A DNA stretch of 64,000 bases from Hyaloperonospora brassicae. Taxonomy: Eukaryota > Oomycota > Peronosporomycetes > Peronosporales > Peronosporaceae. Location of the stretch: NCBI GenBank assembly GCA_947650285.1, contig CANTFL010001180.1:186001-250000 (forward strand), given 5' to 3'. A program made the translations under genes and the position numbers. Each line of letters starts with the position of its first letter. Within the stretch, counting starts at the first letter, position 1. Below the pieces are notes generated by a model. That model made no database searches. It was not told the DNA's origin and worked only from the letters and a program-made list of their open reading frames with translations. Shown piece after piece: positions 31,719 through 44,023 of the stretch.

Positions 31719-34445
31719 GCGTGTACGCAAATCCCTTCTTAGAAATGACCGTGAATGGCCCAATGAAGCGCGGACGCAACTTTGTCTTGAAGACGGCAGA
31801 CACTACATTTGTAGGTAGGTTTTTAGCATTGAGTAGAACTTGGTCTCCGACCTCGTAACGTTCAATACATCCTCTTCCTTAAGCATCAGCTTGTTCCTTC
31901 TGCTTGTCTTGGCTATCAGCCAGTGAGTCACGCACATGTCCTAAGACATTCAATCGCGCTGCGAGAAAATCGCTAAACTGTTTATGAACAGTAGCAGGGC
32001 TGATAACAGCAAGCCGATCGGCCAACTCTCCCCCACCAAGCCCTACATCACGCAGTGGTAGCGTCAACGGAACGCGAGGGTGTGTGAGACCGTTCACATA
32101 GAACGGAGTAAAGCCTGTAGAGGCATGAATAGCGTTGTTTAACGCAAACTCAACGATCGGGAGCATCGAGCTTCATCGTTTTGGCGCTTCAGCGCAAACA
32201 CTGCGTAATATGTCACCAATGACGCGATTCATTCGCTCGGTTTGACCATCAGTCTGCGGATAATCCTCTGTGAGCATGTTCAATCGTGTGCCGAGCACCT
32301 TGAAGACGGACTTCCAAAACATCCCAGTGAAGCAGGAGTCTCGGTCCGAGAAAATTGCCACAGGCAAGCCGTGTTGTCGAAACACGCGATCGATAAACAG
32401 CGAAGCTGTACCTTCACCATCAGTGGTATCTGGCACAGCCTCCAAGTGAGCCATCTTGCTCAAACGGTCAACAAAGACCACAATACCCGTATTGGCATGT
32501 GCGTCTTTCGGCAAACCGAACATGAAGTCCATGCTGATGGACTCCCAACACCCCGATAGTATGGGTAGACTAGCTAGCGGCGCAGCCGCATGAGCTGAGG
32601 GTTTCACCCGTTGACACGTTTCACACGTACGCACATATGTGCTTACCCATTTGTAAAGTTTGGGCCACCAATAATATTGGCTCACGGAGCTATATGTCTT
32701 CTCTCGACCGAGATGACCGCCCACCGCAGTTTCATGCGCCTCATAGAGGATCCGATACTTCAACTTCGTATCATGAGGGACGACGATACGGGGAGTATCC
32801 TCCACATCCGTGCTATAGCACAACAGGCCTTGATCGATGAAATATCGATGTAGCCTCGCACGCAAACGTGCCGACAAATCTATGTCTGAGTTGTTAAACT
32901 CCTCGCTCCCCAGAGCACGTAGCAAAGCTACACAGTGTTCATCTTTGGCATATGCCGAACGAATGAGGTCTGTGACCGATGATGACAGAGTCGTAACATG
33001 AGCAAGCTCATAGTCAGGACTGCGTGACAACGCATCAGCCAAAGCATTCTGCTTGCCCGGCTTATACTTCACCTCGAAGTTATATTCCGCAAAGAATGAG
33101 AGCCAACGAGCCATTCGCTGAGAGAGATGTGGCGACTGGTTCGCAGTGCGTAATGACGCATGATCTGTAAAGATCACAAAAGGCTTAGAGCCAAGCAGAT
33201 GAACTCTGAATTTAACTAAAGCATACTTCATTGCAAGAAGCTATTTGTCATGAACTGGATAGTTCTTTTTAGCAGTTTTGAGCTGCCGAGACTCAAACGC
33301 AATGACTAGCTCTAGTCCCTCGACATCTGTATGCAACAGAGCACTGCCTATGGAAAAGTCAGATGCGTCACAGACGACACTGAAAGGCCGATCAGGATCG
33401 GGCAAAGCCAAGATTGGAGCATGAAAGAGACTATCTTTAATTGCTTTAAAAGCATCGTGCTCGGTGCTAGTCCAGCACCACGGCACATCATTTTAAAGGA
33501 GATTGGACAACGGCCGAGCCATGTCTGCGTAGTTCGCACTATACTTGTGTAAGTAATTGGCAAGACCAAGCCACTAACGTAAGTCCTTTTGGTTCTTAGG
33601 AACCGTCCAATCAACTATGGCTTTTACCTTAGCGGGATTCGCTCGAAGGCCTCGCTTCCCAATGAAGCACCCAAAACACGGAACCTCTTCTGCAACAAAG
33701 ATGCATTAGAGGCGCTGGCATACAGCTTGTTTGTGCGCATGCACTCGAGCACCGCTCGCAAATGGTCGATATGATTATCCACATCTGACCGATCGTTCGT
33801 AGCACGACTATGGACAAAGATGTCATCAAAGTATGTCTGTGCATAACCTCAGTGAGGTCTAAACAGTTCCGTCACAAGACGATTGAGTGTATCTGGGGCA
33901 TTGGATAACCCCTGTGGCATCACAAGCCACTCCCAGAGCATACCGATAGGTGTACTGACTGCTGTCAGCGGGATATCACTCTCACGCATGAGCAATTGGT
34001 AATAACCATCGACTAGGTCGAGTGCACTGTACATTGTACATCCCACCATATTGTTCTGAAGAACATCTTTCCGAGGGATTGGTGTCTGAGCCGGGACGGT
34101 GAGAGCATCAAGCTTATTGTAAGCATGGACAATGCGCCACTTCCCATTAGGCTTTCTGACACAAAATGTTGGTGTGTGATGAGGAGATTTGCTCTCACGA
34201 ACCATACTAGCCGCGTGCTTTGCACGAAAGAAATCGTCAATGACGTCACACTGTTCCTTCGGGAAACGCCACTGCCGGGTCAAGCAGTATTTAGTTCCAG
34301 GAACTAAGTCAATTTCACGACGAACACCTCTTTCAGGAGGTAAGACAGACTGTGGGTCGTGACACACCACGTCTTGAAATTCCTTTACCAAAGTATAAAA
34401 CTGATCAAGGGGATCCTTAAGGATCGCAGATCCACTACGCGCACT
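31174..34445 (-). pseudogene. E2 pol fragment (RT, RNase H, integrase, chromodomain)
   Basis: Read right to left, the reverse transcriptase start has [19 protein letters not shown] and the RT core has [12 protein letters not shown]. RNase H has VVCDASDFSIGSALL and FTDHASLRTA. The integrase zinc domain has HETAVGGHLGR and CETCQRVK, and the core has MDFMFGLPKD, FSDRDSCFTG and QTDGQTERMNRVIGD. RFIGPFTVISKKGFAYTLNL precedes a chromodomain start, FHVERLLKRSRCH to YLVKWEG. Internal stops include HDK-stop-LLAMK (about 33241), PKR-stop-SSML (about 32173) and one after EQADA (about 31877). All are shared with E3. The chromodomain frame is lost after KWEG by a missing base. Confidence 0.88.
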
Positions 34446-36331
34446 AAGTGTCTGTGGTGAAGTCGATGTCACAAAATTGCTCGTGTGAGTGTCGATCTTT
34501 CACTTGCCCAGACATGCCGACTCACGGAGGGGGTACTCTGATTTGTGCCTTGTTGTATAACATTGTGCTCACCTTGTTCTCACCTTGTGCACCCGTCGGT
34601 TGGGCTGGCTTGCGATCTTCGTAATGGCATTGGGAGGTGTCGATCTCGCTGAGAGGTTGGGTTGAGCGTTCGTTTCCGGTGAGGAAATCTATACACCACG
34701 AACGGGGTTCTGCGCCCTTGATCTTGAGGCGCGGCGATCTCTATCGGGAAGCGTCGCGATCTCGATTTTGAATCACACCGATCTCGATTTATTCTCGGGG
34801 TCGGGGTCTTTGCTGTGCGGTAATCTTCACTCAGCAAATAGTAGTCCTACTTCAATATTGCCTTGGGGTCGTTCCGATCTGGTCTTGGGATCGGCTGATC
34901 TTGCTGGAAGTGCGCAATTTGGGCAGATCGGTGTTTTGTTTCGCCAAAATAAAACGTGCCGATCTGTCCGGTAGATCGTCTCGGTCTTGCTCGGTCTTGT
35001 CTTGAACTCGTTGTCCAGATCTTCTGACCACTTGAGCCGCCTTGCGATATTGTGTCCAAAATCCTTTTCCTTTGTTGTTGTTTGCTGCTACCCTAGCAGT
35101 TGAGTTGAGTGTGAGTACTTGATCGATCCGGGCCAGATATTCCGAGATCGCTCTTCTCGATCTTGGCCAACACTCCAAGATCGGTCTTCTGTGTCCCTGG
35201 AACACGCGTGCCTTGACCCGCCGGGGAAGCCAAATCAATTTTTCCCGGAGAAGAGGGGAGGAGAACGTGCGTCGTGAGCAGAAGAAGTAGAGTTCAAGTC
35301 TGTTTCTTAACCAACCAAATTAATGTCCAACCTATCATTAAGCCTATTCCCAACTGTAGGTCACTCTCCAAGTCGATATCACCTTTAAGCTTGACCGCCC
35401 CCTTGAACACGTGTCGAAATTTCGTGACCTGTACTCCAACGATAGCGCCAATACTCCCAATATCGTACCTAGGCACCCAAAAGGGACCAAATTCCGAATA
35501 CGGTACCAAATACCCAATTTTGGTACCGAAAAGTCCAAAATAGTACCCTAATGCCGAATATGTCTAAATCCATTTTGCGACGTCAATTCAATCGGCTTCC
35601 ATTGGCTCTTTTGATCTGAACTTTTACGACATCACTCATGGACCTTCATCACGCATTTTTATCACGATTGAATAGCTTTATCACCGATATATCCAAAGTC
35701 AGCAGGGAACATGACCGATCTGATGTCTAAATCGAGATTGTTATGGACCGACACAGTACAATCCGGCCATTTTTGTTCTTCCGTCCATTGAGCGTACTCC
35801 GATACCATCCTCACGGGTTTACCTGCTCAATGGGACCATCCGTAGTTCTTACAACGGTCCCACGGGCTCCAACAAACATCCACACTTCCAGATCGGGCCA
35901 TGATTAACCTAAATCAGTACTCCCTTCGGGAGACCGGTAAAGAGTGTCACCGATCTGATGGATTTCAGCACCTTCGTCACAGAGTCACCTCACATTACCT
36001 GGTCCCCGATGCACCTTTCCCAGTTAAATTCTGCTTCAGATCGGTTGTTTGGTGCAATCCAGTCCCTTGTCTCAGATCGCACCGTTGAAATCATTCCTTG
36101 TCCCATAATGTAGCTTGGAAATTATCACTTTCCGCGCCCCGTCTCAGATCGTTCCATTCTTATCAGTCTGACAACAGTTGGATCAGATCGTCTTTCTCCT
36201 TTGGGATCGCCTCCCATATCTAATTAGATCGCCAGGTTCCATGATCTCATTTTTCACCAGTAAGTGACACCTTTGGTGGGTGGTCACCGATCCACGTCCT
36301 ATCATTTGATTAGTGGCTTTACCACATCTCA
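34446..36331. other. GATC-rich non-coding stretch between E2 and E3
   Basis: No gene was recognised. The tetramer GATC occurs about thirty times between 34560 and 36260 by eye, several times the roughly seven expected at random, mostly as CCGATCT, AGATCGG or CGATCTC. A minus-strand frame of 128 codons (34852-35238) shows no domain. The stretch could be a decayed or unclassified transposon, or satellite-like DNA. Confidence 0.5.
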
Positions 36332-36365
36332 CTCTGACTTAATGAGCTGTGTAGCTCCGCTACAG
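36332..36365 (+). repeat. LTR-end-like fragment related to E2/E3
   Basis: ACTCTGACTTAATGAGCTG followed by TGTAGCTCCGCTACA matches, in reverse orientation, the terminal 34 bp of the E3 LTR with few mismatches. It indicates the edge of another, oppositely oriented relative whose remainder is too diverged to trace. Confidence 0.5.
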
Positions 36366-38005
36366 AATCTTCTACTAGGGGAGCCGACAGGTTCGAGGTT
36401 CTGGCACGGGCACGCTGCACTCGCTGTCTCGGGTGTAGGCGCAGGGGACCGACTGGTCGCGCACGAGGCCTTGCAGGGGTGTTTTACAGACTGGAGGCGT
36501 ACCCCGCGCCACGTGTCGCCGCAAAGGCGGCCGCACACTCCACGTCGAGGGGCCGCGCGAGCGGCCGTTGGGGGGCATCATCGCACATGGATGAGCTCAT
36601 TGGAGTGGTTTATGACGGTTGGCGTTCTCCACGCCTCGCAGTCACTTCGATGATCGCAGTCCACGTCGAGGGGCCGCGCAAGCGGTCATCGGGATTCCCT
36701 ACGATCTGTGCCTTTGCTTCGGCAGTTGCACATCATTCGAACATTTGGCCGCCCGATCGGCCGGGACGGATCAAGAACAATAAATGTGTGTCCCTTGGCT
36801 ACTGCAGCCTCGTCAGACACACCGAGAGCGTCACTTTAAGTGGCACGCCCTGTCCTACTACCGGACTCGTATGAGCACCGACGATGCCATCCGGGCTTAG
36901 GAACTTTACAGACATCTTGCAACCTTAAACAGTTAAATAGACTGGTCTGTCTCTCTCTCTCTACCCCCCCTTCATGACCCACCAAACGGCAAGTTGCGTG
37001 AGCTGATTACGATTTGCTGGCAGCAGAAGATAAAACAGCAGTCTGTTTCTTCGTCGCGATGATTTGTGGGGTTCGCTTTGAAGCGGACGAGATGGACTCG
37101 ATACAGGGCGGACGATTGAGTTGTGTTAGGACTGAGCAATGATCGATGTTTGCCACGTGCAATGGAAGCAGTAGACAGGAAGATCAATGGTATCGACCTC
37201 TGCTTCTAGTACATCCTTAAGAAGCAAACACTTCCAATTGACAGGTGTGGCGCACGATACCAGACGGATTGACGTCTTTACTTGTCTCATGACGTAGTGG
37301 CAAAAGGTGGGGACGATGCAGACCGAGCACGACGTGTGTGCCAACCCAAGAGAGGCGCACGCTGATAGCTGCGAATTTCACGGTGGTCACAAATAAGTAT
37401 GCGCGCGCTTATTTGCATCTCCATCGACGCATGCTATCCTCGGCCACAACAACGAAGAACAGGAACATTGCATGTTGATGACACACACGATAATCGAGCA
37501 CAGCGGAAGCGAATTGCACTGTTGTTCAACAACATGTTCAGAGAACAAACGCGCGGTCTTCCCTTGTCATGCTTGCCTCGACATCTTGTTGCAATACGCA
37601 CTACTAGGTAACCATAGTTTATGCCTTTGTCATACTTCAGAATAGACTTAAGTGGTCGGACGACAAATGCGCGTGAACATGAGCGCAGTGACACCTCGAT
37701 CCCGGTACCAAATAATGTATCGATTTTGCTTTCCTTGTCTCGGCAGGTAAAGCGATCGCACGTCAGGAGTCCCAAAAGATGCGTGATACATCCGCACGAC
37801 GTTTCGAAACGAAGCTGCTTCCTCGAGCTTCGTGCGATAGTGAGTACCTCAATTCCAGACGTTTCTTTCTCGCGTACTTCCAGTATCCGACTGCGGCGAG
37901 TCGCTTCAGCGCTAAGACGCGCATACTCAGCCCATTAGACGAGCCGTTCGCCAGGATTGCGCCTCGCAACTCGCATTTTAACAGCCTCCGCTCCACATCC
38001 CAAGT
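36366..38005. other. Repeat-island spacer left of E3
   Basis: No firm gene. A 27-bp GC-rich motif (CCACGTCGAGGGGCCGCGC then RAGCGG) occurs twice, at about 36540 and 36662. A CT run lies at 36947-36961. Minus-strand frames at 37126-37344, 37434-37775 and 37763-37996 could be pieces of a decayed gene interrupted by E3, but I could not connect or identify them. CAAGT at 38001-38005 is the E3 target duplication. Confidence 0.4.
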
Positions 38006-38480
38006 TGTAGAGGAGCTACACAGCTCCTTAAGTCAGAGGAAGACTTAACGCTCTTACGAGCAACTTTGGTTCTACAAACCCGACTCAGAGAGTCAACGAG
38101 CTCAGAGAGCTTACGGTCCCCGTTCCTAAGGGACCAAATGATTCAAAAGAATCACAGCACAGAGTGCTCAGGAGCAGCTACCTTCACAGGTATTGCTAGC
38201 TCCTATCGATCAAAGACGCCTCGTAAGGCACGTGTCTTTCAGTGATCAAAAGGGGAACTGAATTTTTATTTCTTTAATTAACCTAAAAGAACAACTTAGA
38301 ACAACGTATTTAATCTGCCCTAAATAACCTCTTAAAAGATCTCGCAATCAATTGATGACAGACATCAGTCTTCAACAATTGATACACTCACTGTGTTTTA
38401 AAATTACTTTATAGGGTACCCCCTCTCTTGTGTGCACCACACCTATCGTCGACTACCAGCCGACGTGTAACCCCGTTACA
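38006..38480 (-). repeat. 3' LTR of E3
   Basis: The LTR holds a chain of hairpins on the plus strand: GGAGCT/AGCTCC (38012-38027), TTAAGTC/GACTTAA (38028-38048), then GCTC/GAGC and further pairs. The adjoining polypurine tract reads CCCTCCCCCACC on the plus strand (38481-38492). Confidence 0.96.
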
Positions 38481-38587
38481 CCCTCCCCCACCAGACTGAC
38501 GTTACCACAAAACGTCAATCGGCTTCTTTCCTCGAAGAGGTCGGGTGTGTGTGTGCTTAACCTCGCGGTTGCTAAACACGAAACACC

Positions 38588-39888
38588 ATGGCATTGCCAC
38601 CCAACGAGTCTCGGACTCTTTCATCTTACCTCGACCTCGACGAGGATGTGGAATATGGTAGTGATACCAGTGTCCATGGAGATGACGGGATATCATCCCA
38701 CTCCGCTGTACCTGAGGCTCGTCCTCTAACAGCACCGAATCCGTTCGTTGAACTTGGTGATACCACCGCGCCAGTGGCGCAGCATCATACAACAGATGCA
38801 GGTGAGAACATCGTCACTAACCCGCTCGACGAACAACAGGAGCTGATCCGTCAGCGTGAAGAGCGTGCTCTACGTCTCACTCATACCCAGGCGGTTATTC
38901 GAAACCGGAATGGTTACGTGTTCTCAACACCAGACGTGGAGCAACGCCTCCGTCAAACGGAAGGCCGTAGCCATTCAACATGGACCATTGGCCCCGAGGC
39001 TACGTCGCCAGAAGATACCGCCTTTCGCAAGGCTCTAAATGAGAGGTATCTCGAACCAGCCTTTACCACGCAAGGTAAGTACCTTGCACACCTTGAGAGT
39101 CTTTCTCGTGGTGTTTCGGTTCGACCGATAAAGGGCGTGCCCATATTGTTGTTCGCTGGCGAACTGCCCGAGGAGGAGGACAATGAGTTCATCCGTTGGG
39201 TGTACCGCAAGCGACATATTAGCAGTGTGCCAACGCTGCGGGCCAGCGCCGATGTGGCTGACGTTCGTCTGGAACGGAAGATCCGGTTCGAGTATGCCAA
39301 GCTCAAGGCCAGAGGTCAGTTGCGTACACGTACGCGTTATGCTCCGGCTACAATGGTATCCATGGGTCACGACCCTAAGGTGCGGAGCAACACGCCACCT
39401 CCCATCACTATTGGTGAGAAGCGTTCTCGCTCGCAAGTCGACCCTGGCCACGATGTTCAAAAACAACCACGGCGTAAGGGCAGTCCTGACGAAGGGGTAT
39501 CTCATACTCCCACGAGTTCTCCGACTCCGGGTACCCTCGCACTTCACCAGATACTGGAATTGGCCATGACAACGGCGTCGTTTCAGGAGTCGCTCCACAT
39601 GGAACTGGTGGTTCCCTTGCTCATCAAGCAGAGTTGGTGGCGGTCGGTGTACCGAAGGAGGGGCATGAGAAGGTGCTCCGTGAGCTGAGTGGTCTCCAAG
39701 AGACATTGGGTAAGACCCAGAGTGCGCTCGACGCGATGCAAGACCGTGTTCAAGAATTGGAGTTGGCCTTAGCCCGTGTGGATGGTCAGCTTGACCTCCT
39801 GGTTCGGATGCAACAGCCGACGGCAAGGCCCTATTACCCGGCGCAAGCGCCTCCGAGTTCACATGGGACGGATCCCGATACGGCTTAA
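38588..39888 (+). pseudogene. E3 antisense gene, open except for one frameshift
   Basis: It starts MALPPNESRTLSSYLDLD at an ACACCATGG context and stays open for 366 codons to 39688. After a one-base shift near 39531-39536 the frame continues through ELVAVGVPKEGHEKVLREL, a coiled coil (LGKTQSALDAMQDRVQELEL), and ends at 39888. The N-part is acidic, the middle carries VPILLFAGELPEEEDNEF and VRLERKIRFEYAKLK, and then a KRSRSQ-type basic stretch. Its 3' half lies opposite the sense chromodomain and linker. Homologues exist in E2 and, more distantly, in E1 (26850-27488 minus). No known domain was recognised; function is unknown. Confidence 0.65.
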
Positions 39889-42800
39889 GTAAGCCAGCGT
39901 AGAACACTGGGTGTGTGCGCAGTTTGCGCGGAAGGTTGAGCGTGTACGCAAATCCCTTCTTAGAAATGACCGTGAATGGCCCAATGAAGCGCGGACGCAA
40001 CTTTGTCTTGAAGACGGCAGACACTACATTTGTAGGTAGGTTTTTAGCATTGAGTAGAACTTGGTCTCCGACCTCATAACGTTCAATACATCCTCTTCCT
40101 TAAGCATCAGCTTGTTCCTTCTGCTTGTCTTGGCTATCAGCCAGTGAGTCACGCACATGTCGTAAGACATTCAATCGCGCTGCGAGAAACTCGCTAAACT
40201 GTTTATGAACAGTAGCAGGGCTGATAACAGCAAGCCGATCGGCCAACTCTCCCCCACCAAGCCCTACATCACGCAGTGGTAGCGTCAACGGAACGCGAGG
40301 GTGTGTGAGACCGTTCACATAGAACGGAGTAAAGCCTGTAGAGGCATGAATAGCGTTGTTTAACGCAAACTCAACGATCGGGAGCATCGAGCTTCATCGT
40401 TTTGGCGCTTCAGCGCAAACACTGCGTAATATGTCACCAATGACGCGATTCATTCGCTCGGTTTGACCATCAGTCTGCGGATAATCCTCTGTGAGCATGT
40501 TCAATCGTGTGCCGAGCACCTTGAAGATGGACTTCCAAAACATCCCAGTGAAGCAGGAGTCTCGGTCCGAGAAAATTGCCACAGGCAAGCCGTGTTGTCG
40601 AAACACGCGATCGATAAACAGCGAAGCTGTACCTTCACCATCAGTGGTATCTGGCACAGCCTCCAAGTGAGCCATCTTGCTCAAACGGTCAACAAAGACC
40701 ACAATACCCGTATTGGCATGTGCGTCTTTCGGCAAACCGAACATGAAGTCCATGCTGATGGACTCCCAACACCCCGATAGTATGGGTAGACTAGCTAGCG
40801 GCGCAGCCGCATGAGCTGAGGGTTTCACCCGTTGACACGTTTCACACGTACGCACATATGTGCTTACCCATTTGTAAAGTTTGGGCCACCAATAATATTG
40901 GCTCACGGAGCTATATGTCTTCTCTCGACCGAGATGACCGCCCACCGCAGTATCATGCGCCTCATAGAGGATCCGATACTTCAACTTCGTATCATGAGGG
41001 ACAACGATACGGGGAGTATCCTCCACATCCGTGCTATAGCACAACAGGCCTTGATCGATGAAATATCGATGTAGCCTCGCACGCAAACGTGCCGACAAAT
41101 CTATGTCTGAGTTGTTAAACTCCTCGCTCCCCAGAGCACGTAGCAAAGCTACACAGTGTTCATCTTTGGCATATGCCGAACGAATGAGGTCTGTGACCGA
41201 TGATGACAGAGTCGTAACATGAGCAAGCTCATAGTCAGGACTGCGTGACAACGCATCAGCCAAAGCATTCTGCTTGCCCGGCTTATACTTCACCTCGAAG
41301 TTGTATTCCGCAAAGAATGAGAGCCAACGAGCCATTCGCTGAGAGAGATGTGGCGACTGGTTTGCAGTGCGTAATGACGCATGATCTGTAAAGATCACAA
41401 AAGGCTTAGAGCCAAGCAGATGAACTCTGAATTTAACAAAAGCATACTTCATTGCAAGTAGCTATTTGTCATGAACTGGATAGTTCTTTTTAGCAGTTTT
41501 GAGCTGCCGAGACTCAAACGCAATGACTAGCTCTAGTCCCTCGACATCTGTATGCAACAGAGCACTGCCTATGGAAAAGTCAGATGCGTCACAGACGACA
41601 CTGAAAGGCCGATCAGGATCGGGCAAAGCCAAGATTGGAGCATGAAAGAGACTATCTTTAATTGCTTTAAAAGCATCGTGCTCGGTGCTAGTCCAGCACC
41701 ACGGCACATCATTTTAAAGGAGATTGGACAACGGCCGAGCCATGTCTGCGTAGTTCGCACTATACTTGTGTAAGTAATTGGCAAGACCAAGCCACTAACG
41801 TAAGTCCTTTTGGTTCTTAGGAACCGGCCAATCAACTATGGCTTTTACCTTAGCGGGATTCGCTCGAAGGCCTCGCTTCCCAATGAAGCACCCAAAACAC
41901 GGAACCTCTTCTGCAACAAAGATGCATTAGAGGCGCTGGCATACAGCTTGTTTGTGCGCATGCACTCGAGCACTGCTCGCAAATGGTCGATATGATTATC
42001 CACATCTGACCGATCGTTCGTAGCACGACTATGGACAAAGATGTCATCAAAGTATGTCTGTGCATAACCTCGGTGAGGTCTAAACAGTTCCGTCACAAGA
42101 CGATTGAACGTAGCTGGCGCGTTTGACAAGCCCTGTGGAATAACTAGCCACTCCCAGAGCATACCGCTCGGGGTACTAACCGCTGTTAGCGGGATGTCTT
42201 TCTCACGCATGAGCAATTGGTAATAACCATCGACTAGGTCGAGTGCACTGTACATTGTACATCCCACCATATTGTTCTGAAGAACATCTTTCCGAGGGAT
42301 TGGTGTCTGAGCCGGGATCGTGGCAGCATTAAGCTTATTGTAAGCATGGACAATGCGCCACTTTCCATTGGGCTTTCGAACACAAAATGTGGGCGTGGAA
42401 TGAGGAGATTTGCTCTCACGAACCATGCCCGCTGCGTGCTTTGCACAAAAAAAATCGTCAATGACGTCACACTATTCCTTCGGAAAGGCCGCTGCCGGGT
42501 CAAGCAGTATTTAGTTCCAGGAACTAAGTCAATTTCACGACGAACACCTCTTTCAGGAGGTAAGACAGAATGTGGGTCGTGACACACCACATCCTGAAAT
42601 TCCTTTACCAAAGGATAGAACGGATCAAGAGGATCCTTAAGGATCGAAGATCCACTACGGGCATCCAATGCCGCCTTTGTGTCCTCAAGGACAGACTCGT
42701 CCAATAACGAGGATGAGTTCAACTCTATATCTGGTCGAATGACCACTAACTCGGATGATTCTCCCGCCTGTAAGGCTTGGCTAAATTCGCCGTCAGACAC

Positions 42801-43997
42801 TTCGTCTAGTTCAAAGAGAGTATCCAAAGATGGAAGAGTCTCAAGACTAATATTGCCATCGATCTGGCCAGTCAACCCATTGACAAGTGTATATAGTGTA
42901 TCATTACTATTATCACTTCGTGACTTCTGAGACGTTGGGCGCTTCACAGTTGCCACCCTACGCTGGAATCGTTTCCTCACAGAAACCGTACGCCTCCTAG
43001 AGGCCGGGACAGTCGGGTCCCCGTGATTGCTATTTGTCTTAGCACGCTCTATACGAGAGCTCATGTCTTGAACGACATCTGGTGAAGTGTTACGTAACTC
43101 AAACACTTCACCCAGTGGATTTTCACGGACCACTTCACGTACAGCATTCGGGCCTAGCCCTGAACACTCTGGCTTCTCGCCATCAATGTCATTACCGACA
43201 TTCAGTGAGTTTCCAACACGGCCGCCCTCACTCTGTGTAATTTCACGTGCCACCGCACTGACATCATGGGAATTACTTCCTGTATGTCCCGCCTGTAGGC
43301 CAACCATGCTTGACGCATGCAGTGACTCATTATCACAACGAGTATCACTCAACGGAGTACAACTCTCTTCAAACACATTAGAAGAGCTCCGCTCCATATT
43401 CATGTCATAGACATTCGAGCTAGTTAGCTCCGACATACCAATGTCCAGCACATTGACATCTTCCGCCACTGACTCGCGCCAATAGTGATTTTGTTGCCTA
43501 GCAAAGGTGGGTTCATGACTCTCCAAAGCTTCGCTAGGAACATTGCACGTGGCGCCCAAGGTTTTAGACCTCCAATCGATCCATGGTTCATGGCGTTCAA
43601 GCCATGCCATGCCCAGGGTGAGATCGTATCTCGAATCCAAGTCAAGGACGAGACAGCGTTCTATGCTATCAAAGTCCAAAAACTTCGCGCCCAAGTTCAA
43701 CGGAACTTTAGGCACAGTAACGCGACTACCCGTCGGTAACCGAACAGTGATGGAATCACCATCGTGCGCTTTGAGCGCCTCAGCATATTGCTGACTCCCC
43801 TCAAGGGAACGGCGTCTAGCATAGTTGCATGACGCCCCAGAATCGATTAATATCGACCAGTGCTTCTCAAAGCCTTTAACTATCGCCTCCGCTACTAACA
43901 AGCCAGGCTTGTATCCACGCTCTGTGCTTGCTGACACGGAGCTCTGTGGGGCTAAGCCCTGTGTTGCCCTACCTCGTAGAGGAGTGACAGAACTCAT
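39035..43997 (-). pseudogene. E3 pol (protease to chromodomain), broken
   Basis: The protease has canonical [14 protein letters not shown] (about 43850). A roughly 300-residue variable, Ser/Asn-rich linker follows. The reverse transcriptase frame shifts near 42470, then shows [35 protein letters not shown] and the YFDD catalytic motif. RNase H has VVCDASDFSIGSALL and FTDHASLRTA. The integrase has HDTAVGGHLGREKTY, CETCQRVK, and a DDE core in MDFMFGLPKD, FSDRDSCFTG and QTDGQTERMNRVIGD. RFIGPFTVISKKGF precedes the chromodomain, whose Trp-Glu-Gly is followed by a frameshift. Stops (for example HDK-stop-LLAMK near 41463, PKR-stop-SSML near 40394) are identical to E2. In the chromodomain the conserved KW of E2 is KC here. 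Confidence 0.9.
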
Positions 43998-44023
43998 TTC
44001 TACCCCAGTAGGACGCCCCGCGC

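Larger units (their letters stand above)
29785..34445 (-). mobile_element. LTR retrotransposon E2, truncated Ty3/gypsy chromovirus related to E3
   Basis: E2 contains a single 474-bp LTR (its 3' LTR, at the left), the antisense gene remnant, chromodomain, integrase, RNase H and part of reverse transcriptase. Similarity to E3 stops near 34445, so protease, gag and the 5' LTR are missing and no target duplication can be scored. From about 31232 to 33884 it is almost identical to E3 39452-42104 (roughly fifteen mismatches by eye), while the LTR and the start of the antisense gene are clearly diverged. This mosaic pattern suggests recombination or template switching between lineages. The exact right edge is uncertain by tens of bases. 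Confidence 0.85.

Noticed and set aside
34560..36260. Possible sequencing-adapter remnants because of frequent CCGATCT/AGATCGG
   Set aside because: The matches do not extend beyond seven bases into adapter sequence and are scattered in both orientations, so native DNA is more likely.
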